Source: a virus. Taken from it: a DNA stretch of 25,806 bases. Each line of letters begins with the position of its first letter. Position 1 is the first letter of the stretch. The notes below the pieces were generated by a model. The model searched no databases. It was not told the origin of the DNA and saw nothing but the letters and a program-made list of their open reading frames with translations. The stretch lies in IMG/VR virus record IMGVR_UViG_3300008218_000043, positions 1-25,806 of that record, one strand, 5' to 3'. Shown here piece after piece: positions 6,011 through 13,292 of this stretch. Made by a program: the position numbers and the translations under genes.

Positions 6011-7147
6011 TCACACGGTAAACAAACTTTGATTATCTTCTATACGCTTCTCTGCAAGTTTAGCATATTCAGGATTCAATTCAATCCCGATGCCGTTCCT
6101 TCCGTGTTTCAGTCCAACAGTAAGCGTTGTTCCCGAACCAAGGAACGGGTCAAGTACAGTACAAGGAATGATATCAGCACCACAAGAGCAACTAGGACTC
6201 CATCCTACAGTCTTTGTGGTTGTAACATGCCTCTCTGTGTCTCTGTTTCCAACAACCTCGCTAGGCAATCCCTCAACCTTAGATGTCAAATTGGGGCGAG
6301 TTGGTTTTCTTTCGCTCTCAACATCTCTCGCCCAAGGTGAACCGCATATTTGACAACAACCTTTTTCTGAAGTACCTGCAAGAACACATGGTTCAATTAG
6401 GTCTGGTGGGAATGTTGCGAAATGTGCGCCCCTGAAGGGTTTTGGGCATACGCTCCAAACAGAGCGTTTGTTCCTTTTTTCTGGTGTTACATAGTTTTTG
6501 TGTGGTCTTGTAACCAATCCTTGTTTTACATATTCATCGGCTTTATTGCCTTTTTTATGAACATGAATACTGCCTTCTGTCTTACTATCTTCTTTTATCG
6601 CTTCATTATCAAAATAATACTTCTTGGATTTACTCAATAGGAAAATATATTCATGTGCTTTGGTACATCTATCGGTTACTGATTCGGGCATCGGGTTTGG
6701 CTTGTGCCAGATGATGTCTTGTCTGAGATACCAACCATCGGCTTGCAATGCGAACGCCACGCGCCAAGGGATTCCAACCAAGTCTTTTTGTTTAAGGTTT
6801 TTTGGTTTCGCTTTTGGTGGTATTTTGGTTGCTTCTCGGCTGGGTCTGTTTTTGTTGAACTCTGGGTTGCCTTGCGTCTTTGTGCCACCGCTACTTCCTC
6901 CCGCATAAGAATCGCCGAGGTTCAGCCAAAGCGTTCCATCGTCACGCAAAACCCTACGGACTTCCCTGAACACTTGAACCATGTTCTCGACATACGCATC
7001 TGGCGTTTCTTCAAGACCGAGTTGGTCATCTTCGCCGTAATCACGCAAGCCCCAATATGGCGGGGAAGTAACGCAACAATGGACACTGCCAGATGGTAGT
7101 TCTTTAAGTTTGTCTATGCAATTTCCTACGATGATTTTCGGTTTCAT
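6011..7147 (-). CDS. Beta-class DNA methyltransferase (N4-cytosine or N6-adenine)
   Basis: A 378-residue enzyme. The catalytic motif IV is TSPPYW (27-32), near the N-terminus, and the AdoMet-binding motif I is DPFLGSGT (333-340), near the C-terminus followed by GIGIELNPEY. Catalytic motif before binding motif defines the beta class; S-P-P-Y is typical of N4-cytosine and also some N6-adenine enzymes. The region between holds the target domain and cysteine pairs (CCQIC and CSCG) that could bind zinc. All key residues are present, unlike the neighbouring cytosine methyltransferase remnant. AGAGGA lies seven bases before the ATG. It presumably protects phage DNA from restriction or marks it; the recognition site is unknown. 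Confidence 0.88.
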   Translation of the reverse strand: MKPKIIVGNCIDKLKELPSGSVHCCVTSPPYWGLRDYGEDDQLGLEETPDAYVENMVQVFREVRRVLRDDGTLWLNLGDSYAGGSSGGTKTQGNPEFNKNRPSREATKIPPKAKPKNLKQKDLVGIPWRVAFALQADGWYLRQDIIWHKPNPMPESVTDRCTKAHEYIFLLSKSKKYYFDNEAIKEDSKTEGSIHVHKKGNKADEYVKQGLVTRPHKNYVTPEKRNKRSVWSVCPKPFRGAHFATFPPDLIEPCVLAGTSEKGCCQICGSPWARDVESERKPTRPNLTSKVEGLPSEVVGNRDTERHVTTTKTVGWSPSCSCGADIIPCTVLDPFLGSGTTLTVGLKHGRNGIGIELNPEYAKLAEKRIEDNQSLFTV

Positions 7148-7387
7148 TCATTTTTCCTCTTGCACACATAGCAACTGGTCTACGTTTTCTATCCATTCCA
7201 ACGCAGCTCTGAGGACTTTGAAATCCTCTCTGTCGTAGCCGGGGATGTAGGTAACTATTGCATCTCTCATGACATCGATCTCATCAATCAGGTACTCTGG
7301 CATCGCTACCAGTATGTACACCTCGTCCCCATGCTTCTTCAGATACTCGCTTTGAGGCAGTATAAACCTTTTCTTTTCCTTCGCCAT
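7148..7387 (-). CDS. Small hypothetical protein overlapping the primase gene
   Basis: A 79-residue, charged protein beginning MAKEKKRFILPQSEYLKKHG and ending LLCVQEEK; no family was recognised. Its stop codon lies directly before the methyltransferase start and contributes to that gene's ribosome site. It overlaps the 3' end of the primase gene by 104 bases, a long overlap. A shorter version beginning at the Met at 7303 (MPEYLIDEIDV) would reduce the overlap to 20 bases. Neither start has a strong ribosome site, so the exact start is uncertain. Confidence 0.5.
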   Translation of the reverse strand: MAKEKKRFILPQSEYLKKHGDEVYILVAMPEYLIDEIDVMRDAIVTYIPGYDREDFKVLRAALEWIENVDQLLCVQEEK

Positions 7388-8147
7388 GTAGCCAATCTCG
7401 CATATCCTTGTATTTGTCTGGTGGTAACATCATTGTAGCACCCAAAACATGTAAATTAAGATATTGGACTAGGGATTCTGCTCCTCTTCGCCCAACACCG
7501 TCTCTGTCTGCACAGACTATTACTTCGTTGTTCTCCAGCAGTTCCTTCAATAGTCTGTCGCCGCTGTTGCAAGATGGTCTGCCAACAGCATTTAGACCGC
7601 ACGTTAGCATGGCAGCCGTGTCGGACTCGCCTTCACATACATAGACAACGCCCTCGCTTGGCAGATTGTTTGGAATAAAAAGCCCATTTTTGCTTCCTTT
7701 TATTGCAAACTTTTTACCTGTTTGTGGTCGAATCCTTATGCCGATTAGTCGGCCTCCGGTTCGCATCATTGGTAATATCCAAGATTGATTCTTGTCGAAC
7801 CACCCTACATTGAGGAGGTTAAGTGCTTCCGTGCTAACACCTAGCATCCCTGCCAACTCCTCAATGCGGGTAGGCTCACATTCTCGTATCCATTGTCTAG
7901 CCCTTATTGCCAATACCTCGTTGTGTTCTGGCAGGGGCTTGGCTCTCGCTGGTACATATACTTCCCTAGCCCACTCCTTAGTGATCTTAAATATATGTAG
8001 ATACCCAGAACCCTCAATGTTTCGAACAGACCCCTGCTCAATTCTTGGGCAGATTGCAGCAGACCTATCATGTGCTATTAGACACCAGTCGGGCTTTTTG
8101 CAGACAGGGCAGGGCGAGAGTCGGGTTACACGTTTCCATTGGCTCAT
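7284..8147 (-). CDS. DNA primase, zinc finger plus TOPRIM
   Basis: A 287-residue protein. A zinc-binding N-terminus has Cys13, Cys16, Cys22 and Cys33 (PCPVCKKPDWC), and a linker follows to about residue 160. A TOPRIM domain then carries the invariant Glu in CEGESD (172-176) and the DxD pair in ADRDGVG (Asp214, Asp216). In this family it lays RNA primers for lagging-strand synthesis. It lacks the C-terminal helicase domain of T7 gp4; the separate SF2 helicase gene upstream may act with it, though it is not a replicative DnaB-type helicase. Its ATG overlaps the previous stop as TAATG. Confidence 0.82.
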   Translation of the reverse strand: MSQWKRVTRLSPCPVCKKPDWCLIAHDRSAAICPRIEQGSVRNIEGSGYLHIFKITKEWAREVYVPARAKPLPEHNEVLAIRARQWIRECEPTRIEELAGMLGVSTEALNLLNVGWFDKNQSWILPMMRTGGRLIGIRIRPQTGKKFAIKGSKNGLFIPNNLPSEGVVYVCEGESDTAAMLTCGLNAVGRPSCNSGDRLLKELLENNEVIVCADRDGVGRRGAESLVQYLNLHVLGATMMLPPDKYKDMRDWLHGEGKEKVYTASKRVSEEAWGRGVHTGSDARVPD

Positions 8148-8419
8148 TAAAAAATGTCCGAATTTCCGGTCATGTCTTTTGGTATGTTCCTTGGCACTGT
8201 TTCTGGTTCTGGGCTTGTATGATTTTTCACAACTTCAACCGCAACAGCCCCTCCATCCCTCAAGCCTCTTATATATGCCTTTCGGTATTCTTCGCCGCCT
8301 ATGTGCTGTTCAATACAATCAATCATTCCCCTAAAATGATTCCTGTACCAAGTTTCTGAATAGTCTCCACCGTTCAGCTTGACCTTCATAGCAGTCAAGA
8401 ACTTTTTATCATAATTCAT
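8147..8419 (-). CDS. Small protein, unknown function
   Basis: The start is placed at the ATG at 8419 because AAAGGA lies seven bases before it; the longer frame to 8500 lies within the preceding gene and has no ribosome site. The 90-residue product contains a hydrophilic helical core (MIDCIEQHIGGEEYRKAYIRGLRDGGAVAVEVV) and a proline-rich tail. No family was recognised. It overlaps both neighbouring genes by a few bases. Confidence 0.55.
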   Translation of the reverse strand: MNYDKKFLTAMKVKLNGGDYSETWYRNHFRGMIDCIEQHIGGEEYRKAYIRGLRDGGAVAVEVVKNHTSPEPETVPRNIPKDMTGNSDIF

Positions 8420-8600
8420 GTGTTTTTCCTTTGGTAGTTGAGGCTTTTCTTTTTGGCATAACGTGCATATATGATTCGAACACCTTTGTTCCGGTTCCAT
8501 CGTTTTTACATAGTACGTGCAACTTGTCTGATGTGATTGTGCATCCGCCGTCTAGGCTGTTGCCACATATCGGGCATTGTTTTTTAATTGTTTTCTTCAA
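8409..8600 (-). CDS. Small zinc-finger protein, TTG start
   Basis: A 63-residue product with TTG start: GGAGG lies six bases upstream and the gene overlaps the previous stop. A CPICG motif at residues 9-12 and further cysteines at about 20 and 31 suggest one zinc-binding site (CPICGNSLDGGC). The remainder is basic (PKRKASTTKGK). The function is unknown. The start choice is decided by the ribosome site, since no ATG in this frame would give the cysteine pair. Confidence 0.55.
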   Translation of the reverse strand: MKKTIKKQCPICGNSLDGGCTITSDKLHVLCKNDGTGTKVFESYMHVMPKRKASTTKGKTHEL

Positions 8601-9066
8601 TGATTGCCTCCATTTCGTCAGCCATATTACGTATTATCGTGTTTATGTCCTCAAGTTTACCGCGGGCATATTTGCGGTACACTTCAGAATCCACCTCGCA
8701 CTCAAATTTCTCTAGCATTAAATAGGATAAATATATTGCCCTTCTTTCGCACGGGTCGCGTCTCGTCAGTAGATCCGTCCCATAATATTTATCTATAAGA
8801 CCTGTTGTTTTTTCTATTCCGTCGCTCATAATCTTATGCAAGCCGCTACAAAGCACGGTTAATAAAAACAACTGTTGATTTTTATTCAATTCTATAGACT
8901 TGTCATATAAGTCTGAATCCATTATGTGTTCCAGCAGGTGTGTCATCGTGTCAGAAACCACGCTGTCTGTTTTTTCAGACTCTTCTGCATCTTTGATGGT
9001 GGCTATCCCAACAACAATGTTTGGTATTAGCATGGACGCGTGCGCTTTGTCAAGTTTGAGTTTCAT
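8584..9066 (-). CDS. Hypothetical helical protein
   Basis: The start at 9066 (MKLKLDKAHASMLIPN) follows AAGGA by nine bases; the longer open frame to 9132 has no ribosome site. The 160-residue protein is predicted largely helical, with a central hydrophobic stretch (NQQLFLLTVLCSGLHKIMSDG) and a long acidic C-terminal helix (NTIIRNMADEMEAIIEENN). No family was recognised. It overlaps its neighbours at both ends and lies between two small zinc-binding proteins. Confidence 0.55.
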   Translation of the reverse strand: MKLKLDKAHASMLIPNIVVGIATIKDAEESEKTDSVVSDTMTHLLEHIMDSDLYDKSIELNKNQQLFLLTVLCSGLHKIMSDGIEKTTGLIDKYYGTDLLTRRDPCERRAIYLSYLMLEKFECEVDSEVYRKYARGKLEDINTIIRNMADEMEAIIEENN

Positions 9067-9196
9067 TTGTATCGTCCTTTCCTTGTTCGTTCTGGTGCTG
9101 TTCGTAACAATCTTCACACCAAGCAAAATCATCTTCTATTATCAATCCGGTTTTTATATCGTACATCTCAGCACAACAGTCACATAATCTGTGCAT
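9050..9196 (-). CDS. 48-residue zinc-knuckle protein
   Basis: Two ATG codons follow each other; the second (9196) is preferred because AAGGAGG ends five bases before it, against two for the first (9199). The product has CDCC (5-8) and CEDC (27-30), a four-cysteine pair of knuckles that could hold one zinc, then an acidic tail. Function unknown. Confidence 0.55.
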   Translation of the reverse strand: MHRLCDCCAEMYDIKTGLIIEDDFAWCEDCYEQHQNEQGKDDTNETQT

Positions 9197-9206
9197 CATA
9201 TCCTCC

Positions 9207-9551
9207 TTAAAACGGGGTTTTGGGTACGGTTTCTTTTGTTGATGGAGAGGTCGTAAGTTCTGTCCATTCCTTAATGCGAAGCGAATTGTTCCGGTATGTC
9301 TTTCCCTCCTGATTGGTCCACTCGCGCCCAACCATTCCAACCTGAAATACCAGAACGTCTAATATGTTTACGTCGGCTTCAAATTTTGCTGCAAGTTCAC
9401 CCCACACCTCCAATTCCAGTGGTGTCGACTCATCGTCGGGCTTGATGAGTACAGAGAGTTTTTTTACTTCTGTGCCATCTCTTCCCGTGAATGAATCACT
9501 AACAATATCGATACATTTTCCTACAATAAATCCAATTCCTGATTTCATCAT
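9207..9551 (-). CDS. OB-fold, single-strand-binding-like protein
   Basis: A 114-residue protein. Its order of strands, with FIVGKCIDIVSDSFTGRDG, KKLSVLIKPD, LELEVWGELAAKF, VLVFQVGMVGREW and a final SLRIKEW, resembles the DUF3127-type OB fold, a group of small predicted single-stranded DNA-binding proteins. AAGGAG lies eight bases upstream, and the ATGA overlaps the helicase stop. Its location next to the helicase and primase suggests that it coats single-stranded DNA during replication or recombination. The fold call is by pattern; DNA binding is inferred. Confidence 0.5.
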   Translation of the reverse strand: MMKSGIGFIVGKCIDIVSDSFTGRDGTEVKKLSVLIKPDDESTPLELEVWGELAAKFEADVNILDVLVFQVGMVGREWTNQEGKTYRNNSLRIKEWTELTTSPSTKETVPKTPF

Positions 9552-11245
9552 AATAAGGTCTCCTTAATTTTAACCTTTTTCCAATTATTCTTGGCGAGAC
9601 GACCAATAATGCCACTAGCCCTATCTTTTGTCATGCCATCCGTGTCATATTTATATCTCTTTAGCAACCGTAATTGTTTAGGTGTTGCTAATCCCTTGTT
9701 TTTTCTTTCCATCATCGTAGCGAATACTTTTCGCTGTTCCTTAACGGTCATTGTGCTGGTATCTATGTCTGCTTCTTGCAAGAACAGCAGTTGTTTTGGT
9801 GTAAGTGGGCTTACCCGCCACTCAGAGTCGTCTAGCACAGGTGCTATATCAAGGACATCAAACGGATCAAGGGGTTTTTTACGGTATGATGCCTTGGCTT
9901 TGATTTTCTTTCGTTCATTGATTTGCTTTTCTCGTTCAAGCCGTGCTTGTACAATGGCCTCTGCCCTCATAAGAAGCTCTAGTGTATCAACGGGTGTTCC
10001 CTGTTTTCGAGCAAGCCTATTTGCTTCTTGAACAACAAGAGTATCCATGTTACCACCCAAAACATCCGCAGCACTGACCAGTTTGTGCTGACCACTGTTG
10101 CCAACAAAGTCAAGCACGAGGCAATCGTGTTTCAACGAATCGTGTATCGACTGTAATCTCTGTTCTGCGTGGTTGAGTCCATCAACAATGTTTGGTAGAG
10201 GTCTTGTGCCGCGACCTATCATTTGTGCGTAAAGCGCACGACTCATGGTCGGTCTTGCGATTGCCACACATCCAATGTCGGGGATGTCAAATCCCTCGGT
10301 AGCAACACCAACATTGCACAGGTATTGTATGTTTCCGGCACGATAATTGTCTAATAGTTGCTTTCGTTCGTGCTTGGGCGTTTTTCCTGTAACGAGTGCT
10401 GCGGACCCAAGCATGTTTGCATTAAGAATATCTGTCAAGCCCTGCGCGTGTTCGATTGACGCACAAAACACAAGTGTCTTTCGGCTTCCTACCTCGCTCT
10501 TTAGTGCCTCAGAAACACCGTACATTGCCTTATCCCTTCTCATTGCGTGATCTAGTTGACCTTGATTAAAGTCGCCCGCAAGTTTATCGACGCGAGAGAG
10601 GTTTATTTCGTCCATGTAAATACGCTGAATCATAATTGGCACAAGCCATCCGTCTTTAACACCGTCTTGTATGTCATACCTATATGCACAGGTGTCGTAG
10701 ATTTGACCCAACGCCGCCTCATCACCACGGTCGGGCGTTGCGGTCATTCCAAGATGTTTTAGATCTTGGTTATTTGTAAAGTGGTTGGCTATCTTCACCC
10801 AAGTGGCTGCAACAGCATGGTGAGCCTCATCAGTGACAAGCATATTAAAATAGTTCGCGTCGAATCGGTGGAGTCTTGGAACGCCGTTTCGCTTGGCGTT
10901 CAATGTTTGGACAGAACCGACCACACAGCCCTGATTGTATCCGAGCGTGGACCGCGCGGTTCGGTCTGCCATCTCTATCTGCGGGATTACTCCGGTCAAT
11001 TCAGCAATAGCGTGTTCGGCCTGTTCTATGAGTTCCCCACGGTGAGCAACCCACATGAACCGCCCGCCTCTCCTGCGTGCAATTTCTACTGCGGTGAACG
11101 TCTTGCCAAGCCCGGTTGCCATAATCATAATACAGTTCTGGTAATCCTTGAAAGAATCCTCGACGCACTGTATGGCTTCTTCTTGGTACGGTCGCAGTTG
11201 CTTGCCCGACCTTGTTCTCGTATTAAACATATCTTCTTGCGTCAC
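9548..11245 (-). CDS. SF2 DEAH-box helicase
   Basis: A 565-residue protein with superfamily 2 motifs: LRPYQEEAI (17-25), Walker A ATGLGKT (43-49), DEAH (139-142), TAT (168-170) and motif VI QMIGRGTR (341-348). The second RecA-like domain contains VATEGFDIPDI. The order matches RadD/UvsW-like DNA translocases found in phages, which remodel branched DNA, rather than replicative helicases. The C-terminal 150 residues include a basic stretch (KIKAKASYRKK) and two 'TPKQL.LL' repeats of unknown function. The start is GTG, overlapping the previous stop as GTGA; no strong ribosome site was seen. Confidence 0.85.
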   Translation of the reverse strand: MTQEDMFNTRTRSGKQLRPYQEEAIQCVEDSFKDYQNCIMIMATGLGKTFTAVEIARRRGGRFMWVAHRGELIEQAEHAIAELTGVIPQIEMADRTARSTLGYNQGCVVGSVQTLNAKRNGVPRLHRFDANYFNMLVTDEAHHAVAATWVKIANHFTNNQDLKHLGMTATPDRGDEAALGQIYDTCAYRYDIQDGVKDGWLVPIMIQRIYMDEINLSRVDKLAGDFNQGQLDHAMRRDKAMYGVSEALKSEVGSRKTLVFCASIEHAQGLTDILNANMLGSAALVTGKTPKHERKQLLDNYRAGNIQYLCNVGVATEGFDIPDIGCVAIARPTMSRALYAQMIGRGTRPLPNIVDGLNHAEQRLQSIHDSLKHDCLVLDFVGNSGQHKLVSAADVLGGNMDTLVVQEANRLARKQGTPVDTLELLMRAEAIVQARLEREKQINERKKIKAKASYRKKPLDPFDVLDIAPVLDDSEWRVSPLTPKQLLFLQEADIDTSTMTVKEQRKVFATMMERKNKGLATPKQLRLLKRYKYDTDGMTKDRASGIIGRLAKNNWKKVKIKETLL

Positions 11246-11547
11246 GGCAGACCCACCACGTCGTCACAATCGATTTCCCCAAAGTGTGCTTCGAAAAAAT
11301 CCCTGTCAGTGGATGTGAACGTGACCTTGTTTTCTAAACACACTTCCATTTCAACGCTATCTAGTGTAACTTCTTGTTCGCCTTGAACCGCATCTTCCAT
11401 GCGACCACCCATGTTATGTGCGTACCATGTTTCAACGGTGGCTATTACGTCGGCTTCAATAGAACAATCCAATGTGACCCCACCAATAACTATGTTTGTA
11501 GAAACGCTTTTGCTAAATTTCACTTTTTCAGATATATCAGCACTCAT
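11242..11547 (-). CDS. Hypothetical acidic protein
   Basis: A 101-residue product with AAGGAG seven bases before the ATG and a GTGA overlap with the helicase start. It appears beta-rich (VTLDCSIEADVIATVETWYA) and acidic at its C-terminus (EAHFGEIDCDDVVG). No family was recognised; the gene order suggests co-translation with the helicase. Confidence 0.55.
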   Translation of the reverse strand: MSADISEKVKFSKSVSTNIVIGGVTLDCSIEADVIATVETWYAHNMGGRMEDAVQGEQEVTLDSVEMEVCLENKVTFTSTDRDFFEAHFGEIDCDDVVGLP

Positions 11548-11848
11548 TACACAACTCCTTTTTTGCTAGTTTTAGGGCATCGGCAACAGCCTTCCTTATG
11601 TCGGAGCAAGTCCAACAACTCCTCCAAGACTCTGTTATACACGTTGTTCTAAGGCATGAGACTGATCTGTTCTCGAAATTCGCCTCGCCCAAACTACTGG
11701 TTAGTAGTATCATTTGAAGGCTTGCGTCAAGTGCATGATGCGCTGAATTATACAGGGTGAATTCCTCTGCGCACCGACCCATATCTCTTTGCGTTTCGAC
11801 AATTTGTATAGCACGTTCCGTTACACGCTCTCTATTCTGTTGTTTCAT
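11537..11848 (-). CDS. Hypothetical cysteine-containing helical protein
   Basis: A 103-residue product; AAGGA lies seven bases before the ATG. It starts with a charged helix (NRERVTERAIQIVETQRDMG), has a central cysteine cluster (CLRTTC, CWTC) and ends in a basic helix with Cys-Asn-Glu-Cys. The cysteines could bind a metal, but the spacing does not match a family I know. It overlaps the next gene by 11 bases. Confidence 0.5.
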   Translation of the reverse strand: MKQQNRERVTERAIQIVETQRDMGRCAEEFTLYNSAHHALDASLQMILLTSSLGEANFENRSVSCLRTTCITESWRSCWTCSDIRKAVADALKLAKKELCNEC

Positions 11849-11889
11849 TGGTCATTCCTTTTTTGTTATCTGGTTACGTTTGCTTCATT

Positions 11890-12666
11890 TTAGTCTTTCG
11901 TCTCAAAGTTGTCAATATCTTTATACGTTTTCTTTCTTTTTAACGCTCCTGCTCGAGATTCTGGTAGCCAGCCCCTCGATTTGCAGGTTTCACAGTTCGC
12001 AACGATACCACCAGCACAATCGGGGCAGGGCGAGTGTGGTTTTGCGAACCGGATTAGTATGCTCAAATCCTTTAGACGTGCTTCTATGGTGTCCATGTGA
12101 CCCTTGAGCCAGCATCCCTGTTGGTGTAGGGCAAGTTTTCTTGAGACTTCTTTCATATCGAGAATTAGGTTTTGTGCCATCTCCCACAGATCTGATAACC
12201 CCTCCGCTTCCCACGGTTGCTCGTCGGATTGCAGTTCTGGTCTTGCAGATATTTGGGATGGTTGCCTTGCAGCTTCTCTGATAAGGGGTGCGGATAGCGG
12301 AATTTTGCGGATTCTTGCCAATTCCACCGCGCGGTCCACTATTGTTTGTTGTTCGGTGTACGGAACATTTACAAGCACCCTTGCTTGAGCCTCATTCTGT
12401 ATTCCCGCCACACGCGTTGCAACTTCACTACCCTGGATAAGCCTTGTGACGTGAGCGGGCGACAACGCCCATCTGCGGTCCACATAGTCCTTGAAACTAT
12501 CATACTTTCCTTGCCACAGCTTTTCGTCTCGTATAGTCTGTAAAGCAGCCCCGACTTCAATAAATCTTTTCAATCCTTCATTGACAATCTTCTCACACCT
12601 TCGGAGTTTCCGTACCTGAGCCTCGTCAAGAACGGAATAGTTCACAGTCGTCATATTGTTAGTCAT
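11890..12666 (-). CDS. Predicted DNA-binding protein with zinc-finger C-terminus
   Basis: A 258-residue protein; AAGGAG lies seven bases before the ATG. The N-terminal third (GLKRFIEVGAALQTIRDEKLW, then FKDYVDRRWALSPAHVTRLI) follows a pattern seen in phage and plasmid DNA-binding proteins where a short helix pair precedes an HTH-like 'S..HV.RLI' helix. The middle is helical. Near the C-terminus, CPDC and CETC at about 214-228 form a zinc ribbon, followed by a basic GALKRKK tail. It is the first gene after the structured 0.6-kb gap and two palindromes, so it may be a regulator, but this is inferred. Confidence 0.55.
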   Translation of the reverse strand: MTNNMTTVNYSVLDEAQVRKLRRCEKIVNEGLKRFIEVGAALQTIRDEKLWQGKYDSFKDYVDRRWALSPAHVTRLIQGSEVATRVAGIQNEAQARVLVNVPYTEQQTIVDRAVELARIRKIPLSAPLIREAARQPSQISARPELQSDEQPWEAEGLSDLWEMAQNLILDMKEVSRKLALHQQGCWLKGHMDTIEARLKDLSILIRFAKPHSPCPDCAGGIVANCETCKSRGWLPESRAGALKRKKTYKDIDNFETKD

Positions 12667-12688
12667 TTAATCATCTCCTTGCGTTGTC

Positions 12689-12711
12689 TAATTGAGAATC
12701 AGTCTCAATTA
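12689..12711. promoter_or_regulatory. Palindromic operator candidate, copy 1
   Basis: TAATTGAGA and TCTCAATTA with a five-base ATCAG centre, nine-base arms. It lies 23 bases upstream of the start at 12666. The core TGAGAATCAGTCTCA is one base away from a TGAGAATCATTCTCA Fur-type box, but it could equally be a phage repressor site. Confidence 0.55.
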
Positions 12712-12768
12712 CAGAATTAGTCTTGTCATCACAGTTCAGCCAAGATGCACCGACCCCTAAGAAACTAG

Positions 12769-12788
12769 TTGAGAATCAGTCTCAATTA
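12769..12788. promoter_or_regulatory. Palindromic operator candidate, copy 2
   Basis: Repeats TTGAGAATCAGTCTCAATTA exactly as in copy 1, with six-base perfect arms. The centres of the two copies are 77 bases apart, a spacing that would allow two bound dimers to interact by DNA looping. Confidence 0.55.
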
Positions 12789-12933
12789 GAGGCCAGATGG
12801 GTTTGTCATACACAGACGAGCCATCAACACCGCCTTGTCGCTTCTGTATGGGAGTCCAAGGTTCCACCTTCCCAGCCAAGCCCCGCTTGGGCAGTGCGTG
12901 TCACCAACCCAAGCCAAGTTTACCCACGCGATT

Positions 12934-12949
12934 TTTACCAGATGGTAAA
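12934..12949 (+). repeat. TTTACCAGATGGTAAA palindromic motif, copy 2
   Basis: Seven-base arms around GA; with copy 3 it shares a longer block (ATTTTTACCAGATGGTAAAG). It lies in the middle of the structured gap and is not followed by a T-tract. Confidence 0.75.
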
Positions 12950-13034
12950 GATTTTGCGGTTACGCTTATTCTGAGCGTCTTGGCACTCGCTCGCCCTATG
13001 AGATTTGACTAGTGCATCTCGTAGCGAACGGTTA

Positions 13035-13100
13035 CGACCTGAAAGAACCCAAGGTCGCTAAGGGTACCCACTTGCCCGCAGGCAGATGAACCGGTGGGTG
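13035..13100 (+). other. Nested hairpins with alternative pairings
   Basis: CGACCT (13035-13040) pairs with AGGTCG (13052-13057). ACCCAC (13066-13071) pairs with GTGGGT (13094-13099) around an inner TGCC-CGCA-GGCA hairpin (13073-13084). Competing pairings are possible on both strands, as in an attenuator or switch. No ligand or family was recognised. Confidence 0.4.
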
Positions 13101-13164
13101 CGGCTCGATTGAGTTGTAAAATCCACCCAAAGGCTTTCACCCATGGGCAGAAGAGAGAGAAGTT

Positions 13165-13199
13165 AAAACGATACCCCGACCGTAAAGACCGAGGTATCG
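13165..13199 (-). terminator. Possible terminator for the ERF segment
   Basis: CGATACC (13169-13175) pairs with GGTATCG (13193-13199); read on the minus strand it is followed by TTTT. It lies about 95 bases beyond the ERF stop codon, so it could end or attenuate that transcript before the DNA-binding gene. The T-tract is short. Confidence 0.45.
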
Positions 13200-13212
13200 C
13201 ACAATAAAGGAG

Positions 13213-13275
13213 TTCTGACCCCAAGCAATGAGTAAACTTCCCCGTAAATGGTGATACGGGAACTAAGGGGTCTGA
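13213..13275. other. Long two-level hairpin
   Basis: TTCTGACCCC (13213-13222) and GGGGTCTGAA (13266-13275) form a ten-base stem with one mismatch, enclosing TTCCCCGTA and TACGGGAA (13238-13262), which form a second stem with one bulge. It lies 18 bases past the ERF stop. The outer stem is near-symmetric, so it can form on either strand. Confidence 0.5.
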
Positions 13276-13292
13276 ACAAGTATGGTTGCAAA

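Larger units (their letters stand above)
12667..13292. other. 626-base structured non-coding gap
   Basis: No believable gene was found on either strand. It contains two TTGAGA-TCTCAA palindromes, one copy of the 15-base motif, and at least five strong potential hairpins (separate entries). Segments near 13022-13129 can pair in alternative ways: TAGCGA at 13022-13027 or CGACCT at 13035-13040 can pair with the 13052-13060 segment, and GTGGGT at 13094-13099 or the overlapping TGGGTG can pair with ACCCAC (13066) or CACCCA (13124). It may be a leader RNA, a non-coding RNA or an origin; no known RNA family was recognised. Confidence 0.5.

Noticed and set aside
12797-13012. 71-codon plus-strand frame in the structured gap
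   Set aside because: No ribosome site and unlike any protein; it runs through the repeated 15-base motif.
13009-13224. 71-codon minus-strand frame in the structured gap
   Set aside because: Overlaps the hairpins, with no ribosome site and no protein-like composition.
13204-13252. Possible leader peptide MSKLPRKW after TAAAGGAG on the plus strand
   Set aside because: The gap from ribosome site to ATG is about 15 bases, and no plus-strand gene follows.
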